From Phytoactinopolyspora halotolerans (GTDB lineage: Bacteria > Actinomycetota > Actinomycetes > Jiangellales > Jiangellaceae), in assembly GCF_010550675.1 (NCBI RefSeq), contig NZ_JAAGOA010000028.1, positions 1 through 64,000 of the forward strand: 64,000 nt of DNA, in the 5' to 3' direction. This document shows, one piece after another, positions 8,825 to 17,814 of this stretch. A program made the translations under genes and the position numbers. Position 1 is the first letter of the stretch. Each line of letters starts with the position of its first letter. The notes beneath the pieces are model-generated. The model searched no databases. It was not told where the DNA came from and saw only the letters and a program-made list of their open reading frames with translations.

Positions 8825-9232
8825 TCAGTCGAGGACCGCGGTGGCTTCTACCTCGACCAATAGATCGGGTTCGCCGAGCGCCGCGACGCCCAACAGCGTG
8901 ATCGGCTTGGTGGGATCGACGCCCATGGCCGCCGCCGCCCTGGACACGCCCTCGCCGAGCAGCGGCATCTTGTCCGGCGTCCAGTCCACGACGTAGATGG
9001 TCAGCTTCGCGACGTCGTCGAAAGAGCCGCCGATCTCGGCCAAGGCGGTACCGATATTGACGTACGCCTGCTCGACCTGGGCAGCCAGATCACCGTCGCC
9101 GACGGGGTTCCCTTCGGCGTCGCGTGCGACCTGTCCGGCCAGGAAGACCAGCTTCGATCCGGTGGCGATCGAGAGCTGGCGGTACACCTCGGGCTTCGGC
9201 AGCCCGTCGGGATTCACCAATGTCACGGCCAT
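8825..9232 (-). CDS. RidA-family (YjgF/YER057c) enamine/imine deaminase-like protein
   Basis: A 135-residue protein of the RidA family, trimeric proteins that hydrolyse reactive enamines and imines or related substrates. Family blocks seen: FLAGQVARDAEGNPVG, AAQVEQAYVNIGTALAEIG and the end motif EVEATAVLD. The usual C-terminal catalytic Arg block is replaced by GVAALGEPDLLVEVEA, so it may belong to a subfamily without RidA deaminase activity. I chose ATG 9232 because GAGGAG stands 8 bases ahead; the open frame upstream of it is not homologous. It is divergent to a TetR regulator with an operator-like palindrome between them, so TetR control is likely. Confidence 0.88.
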   Translation of the reverse strand: MAVTLVNPDGLPKPEVYRQLSIATGSKLVFLAGQVARDAEGNPVGDGDLAAQVEQAYVNIGTALAEIGGSFDDVAKLTIYVVDWTPDKMPLLGEGVSRAAAAMGVDPTKPITLLGVAALGEPDLLVEVEATAVLD

Positions 9233-9288
9233 GACCGACTCCTCGTTCTGCTCTGTGGCGTCACGTCGTGTGCCGCCCACCGCTAAAA

Positions 9289-9305
9289 CATAGCACCGTT
9301 ATGTA
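9289..9305. promoter_or_regulatory. Probable TetR operator
   Basis: ACATA-GCACCGT-TATGT is a 17-bp interrupted palindrome in the 83-bp gap between the divergent RidA-like and TetR genes, 10 bp ahead of the TetR start. Its position suits autoregulation and shared control of both genes. Confidence 0.55.
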
Positions 9306-9315
9306 TTGTTGGAGC

Positions 9316-9948
9316 ATGGTGAGGAGGAAGGATCCCGCGGTCCGATCGCTGCTGATCGAGCGAGCCGCCCAGATGCTCCGTTCCCGGGAGCCGATCACCC
9401 TCCGCTCGCTCGTCGCGGGAACCGATGTTTCGACGATGGCGGTGTATACGTATTTCGGCAGCATGGACGGCTTGTGGAAGGCCGTGCGGCAGGAAGGGTT
9501 CACCCGGCTCGCGGCCAGGCTCGCGAACGTCACGATGACGGCGGACCCGGTACGGGATCTTGCCGCCCTCAGCGTCGCCTACCTGTCCAACGCCGCGGCC
9601 AACCCCGATCTCTACCGGGTCATGTTCGACGCCGGGTTCGATCTCGAGGACTCCGAAGCCGCCGACGAGACGCTGCACCTTCTGGTCCGCACCGTCGAGC
9701 GGGCCAAGAGTGCAGGCCGTTTCCACCCGGAGGTCGATGCGCTGGAGTTGGCGACGCAGGGCTGGGTGATCGGCCACGGCCTGGCCTCGCTCGTGCTCAC
9801 CGGGCCGCTGCCGCGCGAAGCGCTTGCCCACGGGCCGCCGGTGCTGACCGCTCTGTTCATCAGCGCCGGCGACGAGCCGGCCCGATGCCGTGAGTCGATG
9901 GGACGCGGCTGGAACCCTGAGTGCCTCGTGGGCTCAAGTAATGGATAG
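9316..9948 (+). CDS. TetR-family transcriptional regulator
   Basis: A 210-residue TetR protein. The helix-turn-helix is at about residues 12-55 (ITLRSLVAGTDVSTMAVYTYF). The C-terminal half is a ligand-binding helical domain with the ATQGWVIGHGLASLVL helix typical of the WHG-like subgroup. ATG 9316 is chosen after TTGGAG; GTG 9319 is possible. It probably controls itself and the divergent RidA-like gene through the palindrome at 9289. The last ten codons (CLVGSSNG and stop) lie inside structured repeat E2, which therefore supplies the C-terminus and stop codon. Confidence 0.88.
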   Translation: MVRRKDPAVRSLLIERAAQMLRSREPITLRSLVAGTDVSTMAVYTYFGSMDGLWKAVRQEGFTRLAARLANVTMTADPVRDLAALSVAYLSNAAANPDLYRVMFDAGFDLEDSEAADETLHLLVRTVERAKSAGRFHPEVDALELATQGWVIGHGLASLVLTGPLPREALAHGPPVLTALFISAGDEPARCRESMGRGWNPECLVGSSNG

Positions 9949-9990
9949 CGGCCCGGGAGAGGTTCCAAACGTTACGTGAGCCCACGAGGC
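9923..9990. repeat. Structured convergent-junction element E2
   Basis: Outer arms GCCTCGTGGGCTCA (9923-9936) and TGAGCCCACGAGGC (9977-9990) pair over 14 bp. The inner blocks GTAATGGATA and TCCAAACGTTACGT match E1 at 8750 almost base for base, while the arms share no sequence with E1. It overlaps the last codons of the TetR gene and lies between convergent gene ends, as E1 does. Confidence 0.75.
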
Positions 9991-10025
9991 TCGGCCGGAT
10001 CGTGCCGCCGTCATCGTGCCGCCCG

Positions 10026-10766
10026 TCACTGGGTGGCGACGGCCATCCGGGCGTGGAGCTGATCGACGACGGACGCGTCCCCGTCGACGGTGAGGCTGTC
10101 GCCCGGTCCGCGGCGCCACAGCCACAGGTAGAGCATGGACGGTTCGCCGGTGACCGTCGCATCGACGGGCATGTCGGGCCAGCGGTCTACCTGGGCGACG
10201 ACGGCCATCGGCTCCATCACGATCCGCCAGGCCTCGTCGGCGGCTCGCGCCCGGACGATCGCCGACGAAGCGTCGCGGTACGGCTCGTCGCTCCAGTCGC
10301 CGGCGAGCATGAGCCGCAGCACCTCGTCGATTCCGTCCAAGGCCAGCGCGGCGTCGACCGGCGTCAGCGCATCATGCGCCAGCTCGACGTCGACCCGGTG
10401 GATCGCGGTCTCGTGCGCCATTCGCCGTCCCCAGAAACCGACCGTCCGTTCGTCCCACCACCACGTCTCGGCGAACTCGAGCGGGTCGCGGCTGCTCAGC
10501 TCGGTCAGCAGCTCGTCGGCGGATCGCCGGAAATAGTCCAGCGTCGGTTCGTCGTCGCGTTCCGGCGGCCATGGATCCGGGAACCTCTTGTCTCGCATGC
10601 ACGCGACCTTGTGCTGGTACACCTCCGCCGTATGTTCCACCACGTCGCGTACCGTCCATCCAGGGCATGAAGGTACGGCGAGGTCCTGGCCGCGTTCCGC
10701 CTCGGCGGCGATACGTTCGGCGTCGGCCCGCACGTGGTCGATGTACCGCTCATGGCTCAGTCTCAT
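10026..10766 (-). CDS. Maleylpyruvate isomerase-like, mycothiol-dependent (DinB superfamily) protein
   Basis: A 246-residue protein with the N-terminal four-helix DinB/MDMPI domain (SHERYIDHVRADAERIAA; CPGWTVRDVVEHTAEVYQHK) and the C-terminal SCP2-like sheet domain. The metal-binding histidines are visible: His in VEHTAEVYQH and His in AHETAIHRVDVE. The family is actinobacterial and uses mycothiol as cofactor or substrate. Members include a maleylpyruvate isomerase, but most are uncharacterised thiol-transfer enzymes. Start ATG 10766 lies behind GAGGATC. No operon partner; the neighbour is convergent across E2. Confidence 0.82.
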   Translation of the reverse strand: MRLSHERYIDHVRADAERIAAEAERGQDLAVPSCPGWTVRDVVEHTAEVYQHKVACMRDKRFPDPWPPERDDEPTLDYFRRSADELLTELSSRDPLEFAETWWWDERTVGFWGRRMAHETAIHRVDVELAHDALTPVDAALALDGIDEVLRLMLAGDWSDEPYRDASSAIVRARAADEAWRIVMEPMAVVAQVDRWPDMPVDATVTGEPSMLYLWLWRRGPGDSLTVDGDASVVDQLHARMAVATQ

Positions 10767-11031
10767 GCCGGCGATCCTCGCAGCCGGCTGCGCCACCCAC
10801 AACGGGATTCGGGTGCCGTGCGGATGTCCTGGTCGTGACCCGGTGCCGTGCCGCATGCCGGCGCGGAGACCTGGACGGGCGCGGCAATCGGGATGCGGCA
10901 ATGCGGTTGGGCGCGGAAATGTGGATGATTACGACGCGCAGCGGTGCGGCTACGCTGTGCGTGGTCGAACTGGGAGTAGTCTCGGCTATCGAGGACTGGT
11001 AGGCCTACGAGCGCGAGGAGCTGAAGAACCC

Positions 11032-11958
11032 GTGCCACCGTCGAATGCGGACGCCGCGGCCGGAGTGCTGCCGCTCGAAGGCGTCGGTGCGGCTTCCCAC
11101 GCGTCGTCGGAGGAAGTCGAACACGACCTGGGTCACACACGACGCCAGCAGGTCGAATTCCCCAAGCCCGCTCCGCTGGACCGGCACGGCCCGGCGCGGA
11201 TCGTGGCCATGTGCAACCAGAAGGGCGGCGTGGGGAAGACCACGTCCACCATCAACCTCGGTGCCGCACTGGCCGAGTACGGCCGGAAGGTACTGCTGGT
11301 CGATTTCGACCCGCAGGGCGCGCTGTCCGTCGGGCTGGGGCTGAATCCGCACGATCTCGAACTGTCGATCTACAACGTGCTCACCGACAGTTCGCTGCGC
11401 GCTGAGCACATCCTGCAGAAGACCTCGGTCAGCGGCATGGACCTGCTCCCAGCCAACATCGACCTCTCGGCGGCCGAGATCCAGCTGGTCACCGAGGTCG
11501 GGCGGGAGCAGGCGCTGTACCGGATCGTGCAGCCGCTGATCCCGCACTACGACGTGATGCTCATCGACTGCCAGCCGTCGCTCGGCCTGCTCACGGTGAA
11601 CGCCCTGTGCGCGTCGGACGGCGTGATCGTGCCGCTGGAGTGCGAGTATTTCGCCCTGCGCGGCGTGGCGCTGCTGCAGGAGACGATCGAGAAGGTCCGT
11701 GACCGGCTCAACCCGCGGTTGCAGATCGAGGGCTTGCTGGCCACCATGTACGACTCGCGCACCGTGCACGGCCGCGAGGTCCTCACCCGGCTGATCGAGG
11801 GATTCGACAACCGCGTCTTCCATACGGTGGTGGGCCGAACGGTGCGGTTCCCGGAGACCACCGTGGCCGGTCAGCCGATCACCACCTTCGCGCCGTCGTC
11901 GCCGGGTGCCAAGGCCTACAAGCAACTTGCGCGGGAGGTCCTGGCTCGGTGGGAGTGA
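11032..11958 (+). CDS. parA: ParA/Soj-family chromosome-partitioning ATPase
   Basis: A 308-residue Walker-type ATPase. An unconserved lead of about 55 residues precedes RIVAMCNQKGGVGKTTSTIN, the deviant Walker A motif. DFDPQGALSVGLG and MLIDCQPSLGLLTVNAL follow. This is the copy found next to scpA/scpB in actinobacteria, distinct from the parA at the origin; its exact role (segregation or cell growth positioning) is not settled by the sequence. GTG 11032 has GAGGAG 11 bases ahead. The 3' end overlaps scpA, so the four genes parA-scpA-scpB-rluB form one translationally coupled operon. Confidence 0.93.
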   Translation: MPPSNADAAAGVLPLEGVGAASHASSEEVEHDLGHTRRQQVEFPKPAPLDRHGPARIVAMCNQKGGVGKTTSTINLGAALAEYGRKVLLVDFDPQGALSVGLGLNPHDLELSIYNVLTDSSLRAEHILQKTSVSGMDLLPANIDLSAAEIQLVTEVGREQALYRIVQPLIPHYDVMLIDCQPSLGLLTVNALCASDGVIVPLECEYFALRGVALLQETIEKVRDRLNPRLQIEGLLATMYDSRTVHGREVLTRLIEGFDNRVFHTVVGRTVRFPETTVAGQPITTFAPSSPGAKAYKQLAREVLARWE

Positions 11959-12881
11959 CCAGCGAGACGGAGTCGGCGCTGCTGCTCGACGCCGACGAGT
12001 TCGACCAGCTCGATGGACGAGCAGCGGTCGAGGACCAGGCCGGGGTCGAGTCCGAGGCGGAGGCCGGTGAGCCGAGTTCGGGGTTCGAGGTCCATCTGGA
12101 CAACTTCGAGGGCCCGTTCGACCTCCTGCTGACCCTGATCGCCAAGCACAAGCTCGACGTCACCGAGCTGGCGCTGCATCAGGTGACGGACGAGTTCATC
12201 GCCTACATCAAGGCGGCCGAGTGGGATCTCGACGAGGCCAGCCAGTTCCTGCTGGTGGCGGCGACGTTGCTGGACCTGAAGGCGGCACGCCTGCTGCCCA
12301 GCGGTGAGGTCGAGGACGAGGACGACCTCGCCTTGCTGGAGGCACGCGACCTGTTGTTCGCCAGGCTGCTGCAGTACAAGGCGTTCAAGGAGCTGTCGGC
12401 GGTGTTCGCCGCGCGGCTTGCGGAGGAGTCGTTGCGGTTCCCGCGGGCCGTCGGGCTGGAGGACCGGTACTCCGACCTGCTGCCGGAGGTGGTAGTCGGG
12501 CTCGGGCCGGAGGAGCTGGCTCAGCTCGCGGCGCGCGTGCTCACCCCGAAGCCGGAACCGACGGTCGGGCTGGCACACCTGCACGAACCGCGGGTGAGCG
12601 TGCGCGAACAGGCCCGGGTCGTGGTGGACTGGCTACGCCGATCGCGACAGATCACCTTCCGGGCGCTGGCGATGGACTCGCCGTCCACGACGCACGTCGT
12701 CGCCCGTTTCCTGGCGCTGCTGGAGTTGTACCGGGAGCGAGTGGTGGCCTTCGAGCAGGTCGCGCCGCTGGGTGACCTGACCATCCGGTGGACCGGCGAT
12801 GACGACGACGAATCCCCGATCGGCATCGGTGACGAGTTCGACGGACCCGCTGAGGAACAGGAGGACGACGCCGGTGAGTGA
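11949..12881 (+). CDS. scpA: Segregation and condensation protein A (kleisin)
   Basis: A 310-residue kleisin that bridges the SMC heads together with ScpB. After an acidic lead of about 45 residues the domain starts with FEVHLDNFEGPFDLLLTLIA, then LDVTELALHQVTDEF and FLLVAATLLDLKAARLLP. The C-terminal winged helix includes ALAMDSPSTTHVVARFLALLEL (in part). The GTG start at 11949 overlaps the parA end by 10 bp. The C-terminal tail is Asp/Glu-rich and overlaps the scpB start by 8 bp. Confidence 0.93.
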   Translation: MGVTSETESALLLDADEFDQLDGRAAVEDQAGVESEAEAGEPSSGFEVHLDNFEGPFDLLLTLIAKHKLDVTELALHQVTDEFIAYIKAAEWDLDEASQFLLVAATLLDLKAARLLPSGEVEDEDDLALLEARDLLFARLLQYKAFKELSAVFAARLAEESLRFPRAVGLEDRYSDLLPEVVVGLGPEELAQLAARVLTPKPEPTVGLAHLHEPRVSVREQARVVVDWLRRSRQITFRALAMDSPSTTHVVARFLALLELYRERVVAFEQVAPLGDLTIRWTGDDDDESPIGIGDEFDGPAEEQEDDAGE

Positions 12882-13794
12882 CGACGAACGCCTGAACGGC
12901 GATCATCGGACACGCGGCGCGAACGGGATGGTTCAGACTGCGCTGCCGGGGAATGGCGCCGAGGCCGCCGACGCCGGCGCTACGGATGTCGTAGCTGCCG
13001 CAGCTGCCGCTGGTGACGACGCCGCGGCCGCCGCTGGTGCTGGTGACGGCGCTGCTGGTGCCGAGCCGTCGCTGTCCGCGTCGATCGAGGCGATCCTGCT
13101 GGTAGTGGACGAGCCCATCGATGAGGTGACGCTCGCTCAGGTCCTGGAGGTGCCGCGAGACGAGATCTCGGCGACGCTGCGGCGCCTCGCCCAGGAGTAC
13201 ACCGACGCCGGGCGTGGGTTCGAGCTGCGCAGCGTGGCTGGTGGCTGGCGGCTGTATACCCGGACGGAATGCGCTGCGGTGGTGGAGCGGTTCGTCCTCG
13301 ACGGACAGCAGGCGAAACTGACCCAGGCGGCCCTGGAGACGCTGGCCGTGGTGGCGTACCGGCAGCCGGTGAGCCGGGCGCGAGTGTCCGCCATCCGCGG
13401 CGTGAACTGCGACGGCGTGATGCGGACCCTGACCACCAGAGGGTTGGTCGAGGAGGCGGGCGTCGACCACGAGTCCGGCGCGACGTTGTTCCGCACGTCG
13501 TCGTACTTCCTTGAACGGCTGGGGCTGAGCTCGCTCGACGAACTGCCGCCGCTGGCGCAATATCTGCCGGACATCGACGACATCGAGAATGAAGGAGAGT
13601 CGGTGTCGAGTGCCTCGCACCGGATCGACGTCCCGGACGGCGCTCTCGGCGCGCCGACGGACGATCCGGATGACGTGTCCGACGACGAGCCGGGCGGTGA
13701 GCCGGAGAACGGGCCGAGTGGCGAGCCGCACCTTGCTTCGGCCGATGCCGCTGACGGCGGCACACCCCTGGGCTCCCAGGTGCAGGATGGCTGA
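12874..13794 (+). CDS. scpB: Segregation and condensation protein B
   Basis: A 306-residue ScpB with tandem winged helices in the middle (about residues 65-230): SASIEAILLVVDEPIDEVTL, TEAALETLAVVAYRQPVSRA-like block and RGVNCDGVMRTLTTRGLVEE. Both ends are extended and low-complexity: an Ala/Gly/Asp-rich lead of about 60 residues and an acidic Pro/Gly/Asp tail of about 75. The GTG at 12874 follows AGGAGG inside the scpA end. It forms the SMC-ScpA-ScpB condensin. Confidence 0.92.
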   Translation: MSDDERLNGDHRTRGANGMVQTALPGNGAEAADAGATDVVAAAAAAGDDAAAAAGAGDGAAGAEPSLSASIEAILLVVDEPIDEVTLAQVLEVPRDEISATLRRLAQEYTDAGRGFELRSVAGGWRLYTRTECAAVVERFVLDGQQAKLTQAALETLAVVAYRQPVSRARVSAIRGVNCDGVMRTLTTRGLVEEAGVDHESGATLFRTSSYFLERLGLSSLDELPPLAQYLPDIDDIENEGESVSSASHRIDVPDGALGAPTDDPDDVSDDEPGGEPENGPSGEPHLASADAADGGTPLGSQVQDG

Positions 13795-14527
13795 GGCCCG
13801 TGAAGGCGTCCGGTTGCAGAAGGTCCTCGCCGCGGCGGGGGTGGGCAGCCGGCGCGCCTGCGAGGAGTTGATCGCGGCCGGACGCGTCGAGGTGGACGGC
13901 CGGACCGTGCGGACCCAAGGCGTGCGCGTCGATCCCGCGACGGCGGTGATCAAGGTCGATGGCATGCGGGTGACCACCGCCGAGGCGGGGCTGGCGTATC
14001 TCGCGTTGAACAAACCTCCCGGCGTCGTGAGCACCATGACGGATCCGGAGGGGCGACCGAGCCTGGCGGATTACGTCGAGGGACGTAAGGAGCGGTTGTT
14101 CCACGTCGGCCGGCTGGATGTCGACACCGAGGGGTTGATCCTGCTCACGAACGACGGCGAGCTGGCGCATCGGCTGGCGCACCCCAGTTACGGTGTGCAG
14201 AAGACCTACCTGGCCGAGGTGCACGGAACGGTCGCGCGCGACGTCGGCCGGCAGTTGCGAGCAGGCGTGGAGCTGGACGACGGTCTGGTCAAGGTCGACT
14301 CGTTCCGCGTTCTGGACCGGGTCGGCAGGCGGATCATGGTCGAGGTGGTCCTGCACGAGGGTCGCAAGCACGTGGTGCGCCGGTTGCTGAAAGAGGTGGG
14401 TCATCCCGTTCAGCGGTTGATCCGGACCCACTTCGGGCCGGTCGCGTTGGGCGATCTGCGCCCCGGCAAGATGCGGCCGTTGACGAGTGCCGAGGTGGCG
14501 CAGCTGTACCAGGCGGTCGACCTGTGA
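13787..14527 (+). CDS. rluB: 23S rRNA pseudouridine synthase, RluB/RsuA family
   Basis: A 246-residue protein with an N-terminal S4 RNA-binding domain (QKVLAAAGVGSRRACEELIA) and the pseudouridine synthase catalytic block VGRLDVDTEGLILLTNDGEL, where the first Asp is the catalytic residue. It modifies 23S rRNA uridines. ATG 13787 overlaps the scpB stop by 8 bp. A gap of 263 bp follows before aroH, with nothing striking in it beyond C-rich low complexity. Confidence 0.92.
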   Translation: MAEAREGVRLQKVLAAAGVGSRRACEELIAAGRVEVDGRTVRTQGVRVDPATAVIKVDGMRVTTAEAGLAYLALNKPPGVVSTMTDPEGRPSLADYVEGRKERLFHVGRLDVDTEGLILLTNDGELAHRLAHPSYGVQKTYLAEVHGTVARDVGRQLRAGVELDDGLVKVDSFRVLDRVGRRIMVEVVLHEGRKHVVRRLLKEVGHPVQRLIRTHFGPVALGDLRPGKMRPLTSAEVAQLYQAVDL

Positions 14528-14790
14528 GCCGTTGAGGCCTGCGCCGCCCGAGCCATCATGTGCTTGCCGCGTCCGGAACGTACGACGGCGAGCTGCTGGC
14601 GATCATCGATCCATTGAATGTGCCCTTGCCGCCTGCCGCCTGCCGACTGCGCCCGTTAGGACCCGCTGGGCCGTGGCGCGATGCGACGAGGTAACCGGCT
14701 GCGGCGGGCGCTACAGTTGAACGTCGCAACGACTGCGGCGGCACGCGGGCGTCGCCCGGTACGGATCAGAAGCGGAGCGCGAACGGGGAC

Positions 14791-15165
14791 ATGGTGAGAG
14801 TGCGAGCGGTACGGGGCGCGACCCAACTCGAGGTGGACGAGGCCGAGCACCTGCTGGAGCGCACGGCCGAGTTGATGCAAGCCGTCCTGAAGCGCAACGA
14901 TCTCACCGCCGACGACGTGATCAGCATCTTCCTCACCGCAACCCCGGACCTGCGCTCGGCTTTCCCTGCGGCGGCGGTACGCGGACTCGGGATCACCGAC
15001 GTGCCGCTGATGTGTGCCCAAGAGATGGATGTGCACGGCGCCATGCCCCGGGTGGTCCGGCTGATGGCGCACGTTCAGACGCCGCGCACCCGGGACGACA
15101 TCCGCCACGTCTACCTGCATGGCACCACTGTGCTCCGGGACGACCTCCGCGAGGATGACGAGTGA
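14791..15165 (+). CDS. aroH: Chorismate mutase, AroH class
   Basis: A 124-residue trimeric AroH-type chorismate mutase making prephenate. Active-site residues are visible: Arg in VRAVRGATQ, Glu in CAQEMDVHG and Arg in MPRVVRLMAHV. The conserved LRSAFPAAAVRGLG is present. The next gene, prephenate dehydrogenase, overlaps by 4 bp (GTGA), so two successive steps of tyrosine synthesis are translated together. Confidence 0.94.
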   Translation: MVRVRAVRGATQLEVDEAEHLLERTAELMQAVLKRNDLTADDVISIFLTATPDLRSAFPAAAVRGLGITDVPLMCAQEMDVHGAMPRVVRLMAHVQTPRTRDDIRHVYLHGTTVLRDDLREDDE

Positions 15166-16277
15166 GCGACAGCAGTCGGCGAGCCGGGCTGGAGAACGGC
15201 CGATCGGCGCTCAGCGACGGGGTGCTGATCGTCGGCACCGGGCTGCTCGGCACGTCGCTCGGTCTGGCGCTGCGCCGCGCCGGGATCGATGTGCGACTGC
15301 GCGACACCAAGTCGGAGACCCTGGCGGAGGCGGTACGGCTGGGAGCCGGACGGCCGAGCGAGCCGGGTGACGCGCCGGCCGCGCTCGGCGTGGTGGCGGT
15401 GCCTCCGGAGGCGGTCGCGGGCGTCGTCGCGGACCTCCTGGACGCCGGAGACGCCGAGTACGCCACGGACGTCGCGAGCGTGAAGGCGATGCCCGCGGAG
15501 CAGGTCCGCGCGCGTCTCGGACCGGCCGGGCGCTACGTCGGCAGTCATCCGATGGCCGGCCGCGAAGTGTCCGGGCCGGGCGGCGCACTGCCGGATCTGT
15601 TCGAAGGCCGACCCTGGGTGGTCTGCCCCGACGAGCACACCGACCAGCAGGCCGTCACCCGTGCGCTGGCCGTGGCGCGGCTCGCGGGAGCGGCCCCGGT
15701 GACGATGTCCGTCGCCGATCACGACGCCGCCGTCGCGCTCGTGTCGCACGCGCCGCACCTGGTGTCGGTGTTGATGGCGGCCCGCCTGGTGGACGCGCCG
15801 GACCATGAGATCCGGCTCGCCGGCCCCGGCGTGTCGGACGTGACCCGGATCGCCGGTGGTGACCCGGGACTGTGGACAGAGATTCTGAGCGCCAACGCGG
15901 CGGCGGTGCACGACGTGCTCAGCGACCTCCGCGACGATCTGGACCGGACGCTGGCCGCGCTGGCGTCGCCGGAGCCCGCCCGCTCCGCCCTGTACCAGCT
16001 GATGCGTTCCGGCGTGGACGGCCGCGGCCGCCTCCCCGGGAAGCACGGCGAAGCCCATGCGGAGTTCGTCACGGTCGCGGTCATGGTGGACGACCGGCCC
16101 GGACAACTCGCGAGGCTGTTCGCCGACGTCGACGCCGCCGGAGCGAACGTCGAGGACGTGCGGATCGACCACAGCCCAGGGCAACCGGTCGGTCTGGTGG
16201 AGATCGACGTCCGGCCGGGCACCGACGCTGACCTGCGCACGGCGTTGACCGAGCGCGGCTGGAACGTTCCCCGCTGA
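15162..16277 (+). CDS. tyrA: Prephenate dehydrogenase with C-terminal ACT domain
   Basis: A 371-residue enzyme converting prephenate to 4-hydroxyphenylpyruvate. The N-terminal Rossmann motif is VLIVGTGLLGTSLGLAL. The catalytic regions are YVGSHPMAGREVSG and ALVSHAPHLVSV. An ACT domain occupies about residues 295-365 (AVMVDDRPGQLARLFADVDA), implying feedback control by an aromatic amino acid, probably tyrosine. GTG 15162 overlaps the aroH stop. Confidence 0.93.
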   Translation: MSDSSRRAGLENGRSALSDGVLIVGTGLLGTSLGLALRRAGIDVRLRDTKSETLAEAVRLGAGRPSEPGDAPAALGVVAVPPEAVAGVVADLLDAGDAEYATDVASVKAMPAEQVRARLGPAGRYVGSHPMAGREVSGPGGALPDLFEGRPWVVCPDEHTDQQAVTRALAVARLAGAAPVTMSVADHDAAVALVSHAPHLVSVLMAARLVDAPDHEIRLAGPGVSDVTRIAGGDPGLWTEILSANAAAVHDVLSDLRDDLDRTLAALASPEPARSALYQLMRSGVDGRGRLPGKHGEAHAEFVTVAVMVDDRPGQLARLFADVDAAGANVEDVRIDHSPGQPVGLVEIDVRPGTDADLRTALTERGWNVPR

Positions 16278-16390
16278 ACACGTCAACCGAGCGAGACGGC
16301 CGGGCCGAGAACGCGCCGGCGACGCGCCATCAGCGTGGCGGGGCGTGGCCATGCAGCCGATCGCGAGCCGGACAGACTACCCTTCTCGTC

Positions 16391-17092
16391 GTGTCTTCCC
16401 AATCCGCACACTCCGCGGCCGACCTTGTGGTCGCCATCGATGGTCCGTCGGGCTCGGGTAAGTCGAGCGTCGCCAGGCGCGTGGCCCAAGTCCTTCAGCT
16501 GAGATACCTCGACACCGGTGCGATGTACCGCGCGGTGACGTGGTGGCTGCTCGAGCAGGGGGTGGAACTGACCGACACCGAGCGTGCGGCGGAGCTCACC
16601 GCCCGGATCCCGCTGCGGATGGGGACGGATCCGCAACGGCCGACGGTGCATGTGGGCGACGTGGATGTGGCCGGACCGATCCGCGAGAGCAGAATCTCGG
16701 CCGCGGTCAGCGCGGTCGCGACCAACTTGGGGATCCGGCGGGAGCTGGTAGCGCGGCAGCAGGCGATCGCGGCGGAGCGCGGCGTCGTCGTCGAGGGCCG
16801 CGACATCACCACGGTCGTGGCGCCGGACGCGCCGGTGCGGGTGTTGCTGACCGCCAGCGAGGAGACGCGGTTGTCCCGCCGTGCCAACGAGCTGCACGGC
16901 GAATCCACGGAGTCCACGGTCGAAGCGACACGGGACGAGGTGCTGCGCCGGGACGCGGACGACTCCACGGTCGCGCGTTTCCTGGATGCGGCCGAGGGGG
17001 TAGACGTGGTCGACTCGTCGCATATGACGCTCGACGAGACCGTGCGCGCCGTGCTCGACCTGGTGGAGAAGCGGACCGGGATCACACCGTGA
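16391..17092 (+). CDS. cmk: Cytidylate kinase
   Basis: A 233-residue (d)CMP kinase. P-loop VVAIDGPSGSGKSSVARRVA, the CMP-binding LRYLDTGAMYRAVTWW, and the LID-adjacent VVEGRDITTVVAPDAPVRVL are all present. It phosphorylates CMP and dCMP with ATP. The GTG start at 16391 has little ribosome-binding sequence. Its end overlaps plsC by 4 bp; cmk-plsC-der is a conserved order in this phylum. Confidence 0.94.
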   Translation: MSSQSAHSAADLVVAIDGPSGSGKSSVARRVAQVLQLRYLDTGAMYRAVTWWLLEQGVELTDTERAAELTARIPLRMGTDPQRPTVHVGDVDVAGPIRESRISAAVSAVATNLGIRRELVARQQAIAAERGVVVEGRDITTVVAPDAPVRVLLTASEETRLSRRANELHGESTESTVEATRDEVLRRDADDSTVARFLDAAEGVDVVDSSHMTLDETVRAVLDLVEKRTGITP

Positions 17093-17745
17093 CCGAGGTA
17101 CGGACTCCGGGCAGGCGTGGAGCCGCCGTCGGCCGTCGGCTGGCGGCGATGCTGGCCGGCATGCTGTGGTCGGTGCGGCTGCACGGGAAGCACAACGTGC
17201 CCGCGGCCGGACCGGTGATCCTCGCCCCGCACCACACCGGTTTCATGGACGCGCCGCTCCTCATGGCCACGTGCCCGCGCCCGGTGCACACGTTGGCCAA
17301 ACGGGAGCTGTTCCGTGGGCCCGTCGGTTGGGTGCTGCGGGGCGTCGGCCAGATCCCGCTGGACCGGGACGACCCGGGGCGGAACCTGCTCGAAGCCGGC
17401 ATGGGCGTACTGGACGACGATCGTGTTCTGGTGGTCTTCCCGGAGGGCACCCGCGGTGCGGGCGATTTCGCCCAGATCCGGCCGGGACTCGCGTGGTTCG
17501 CCGTGCGGTCGGGGGCGCCGGTCGTTCCGGTCGTCTTTCACGGAACGGGTACGCGAGGCCGTACCCTGGCAGGGATGCCACGGCTGCGGTCGCGGCTGGA
17601 CGTGGTCTTCGGTGAGCCGGTCACGCTGCCGGTCGGCGGACCTCGTACCAGATCGGCGCTGGCGGCGGCGACCGAGCAGCTGCGAGAAGAGCTGGTGGCC
17701 CACCGCAAGGCGGCGCTGGAGATGTTGAACGACGATTCCCCGTGA
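17089..17745 (+). CDS. plsC: 1-acyl-sn-glycerol-3-phosphate acyltransferase family protein
   Basis: A 218-residue acyltransferase. The HX4D catalytic motif is HHTGFMDA and the glycerophosphate-binding motif is VVFPEGTRG. A hydrophobic N-terminal stretch anchors it to the membrane. It likely makes phosphatidic acid for phospholipid synthesis, although some members of this actinobacterial cluster acylate other lipids. Overlaps cmk (GTGA); der follows after 69 bp. Confidence 0.88.
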   Translation: MTEVRTPGRRGAAVGRRLAAMLAGMLWSVRLHGKHNVPAAGPVILAPHHTGFMDAPLLMATCPRPVHTLAKRELFRGPVGWVLRGVGQIPLDRDDPGRNLLEAGMGVLDDDRVLVVFPEGTRGAGDFAQIRPGLAWFAVRSGAPVVPVVFHGTGTRGRTLAGMPRLRSRLDVVFGEPVTLPVGGPRTRSALAAATEQLREELVAHRKAALEMLNDDSP

Positions 17746-17814
17746 TCAACGCTGAGGGCCGGCCATGAGCGGCCTAGCGGTTGATGAACATGGGCGAGGT
17801 GACGAGGAGAACGC

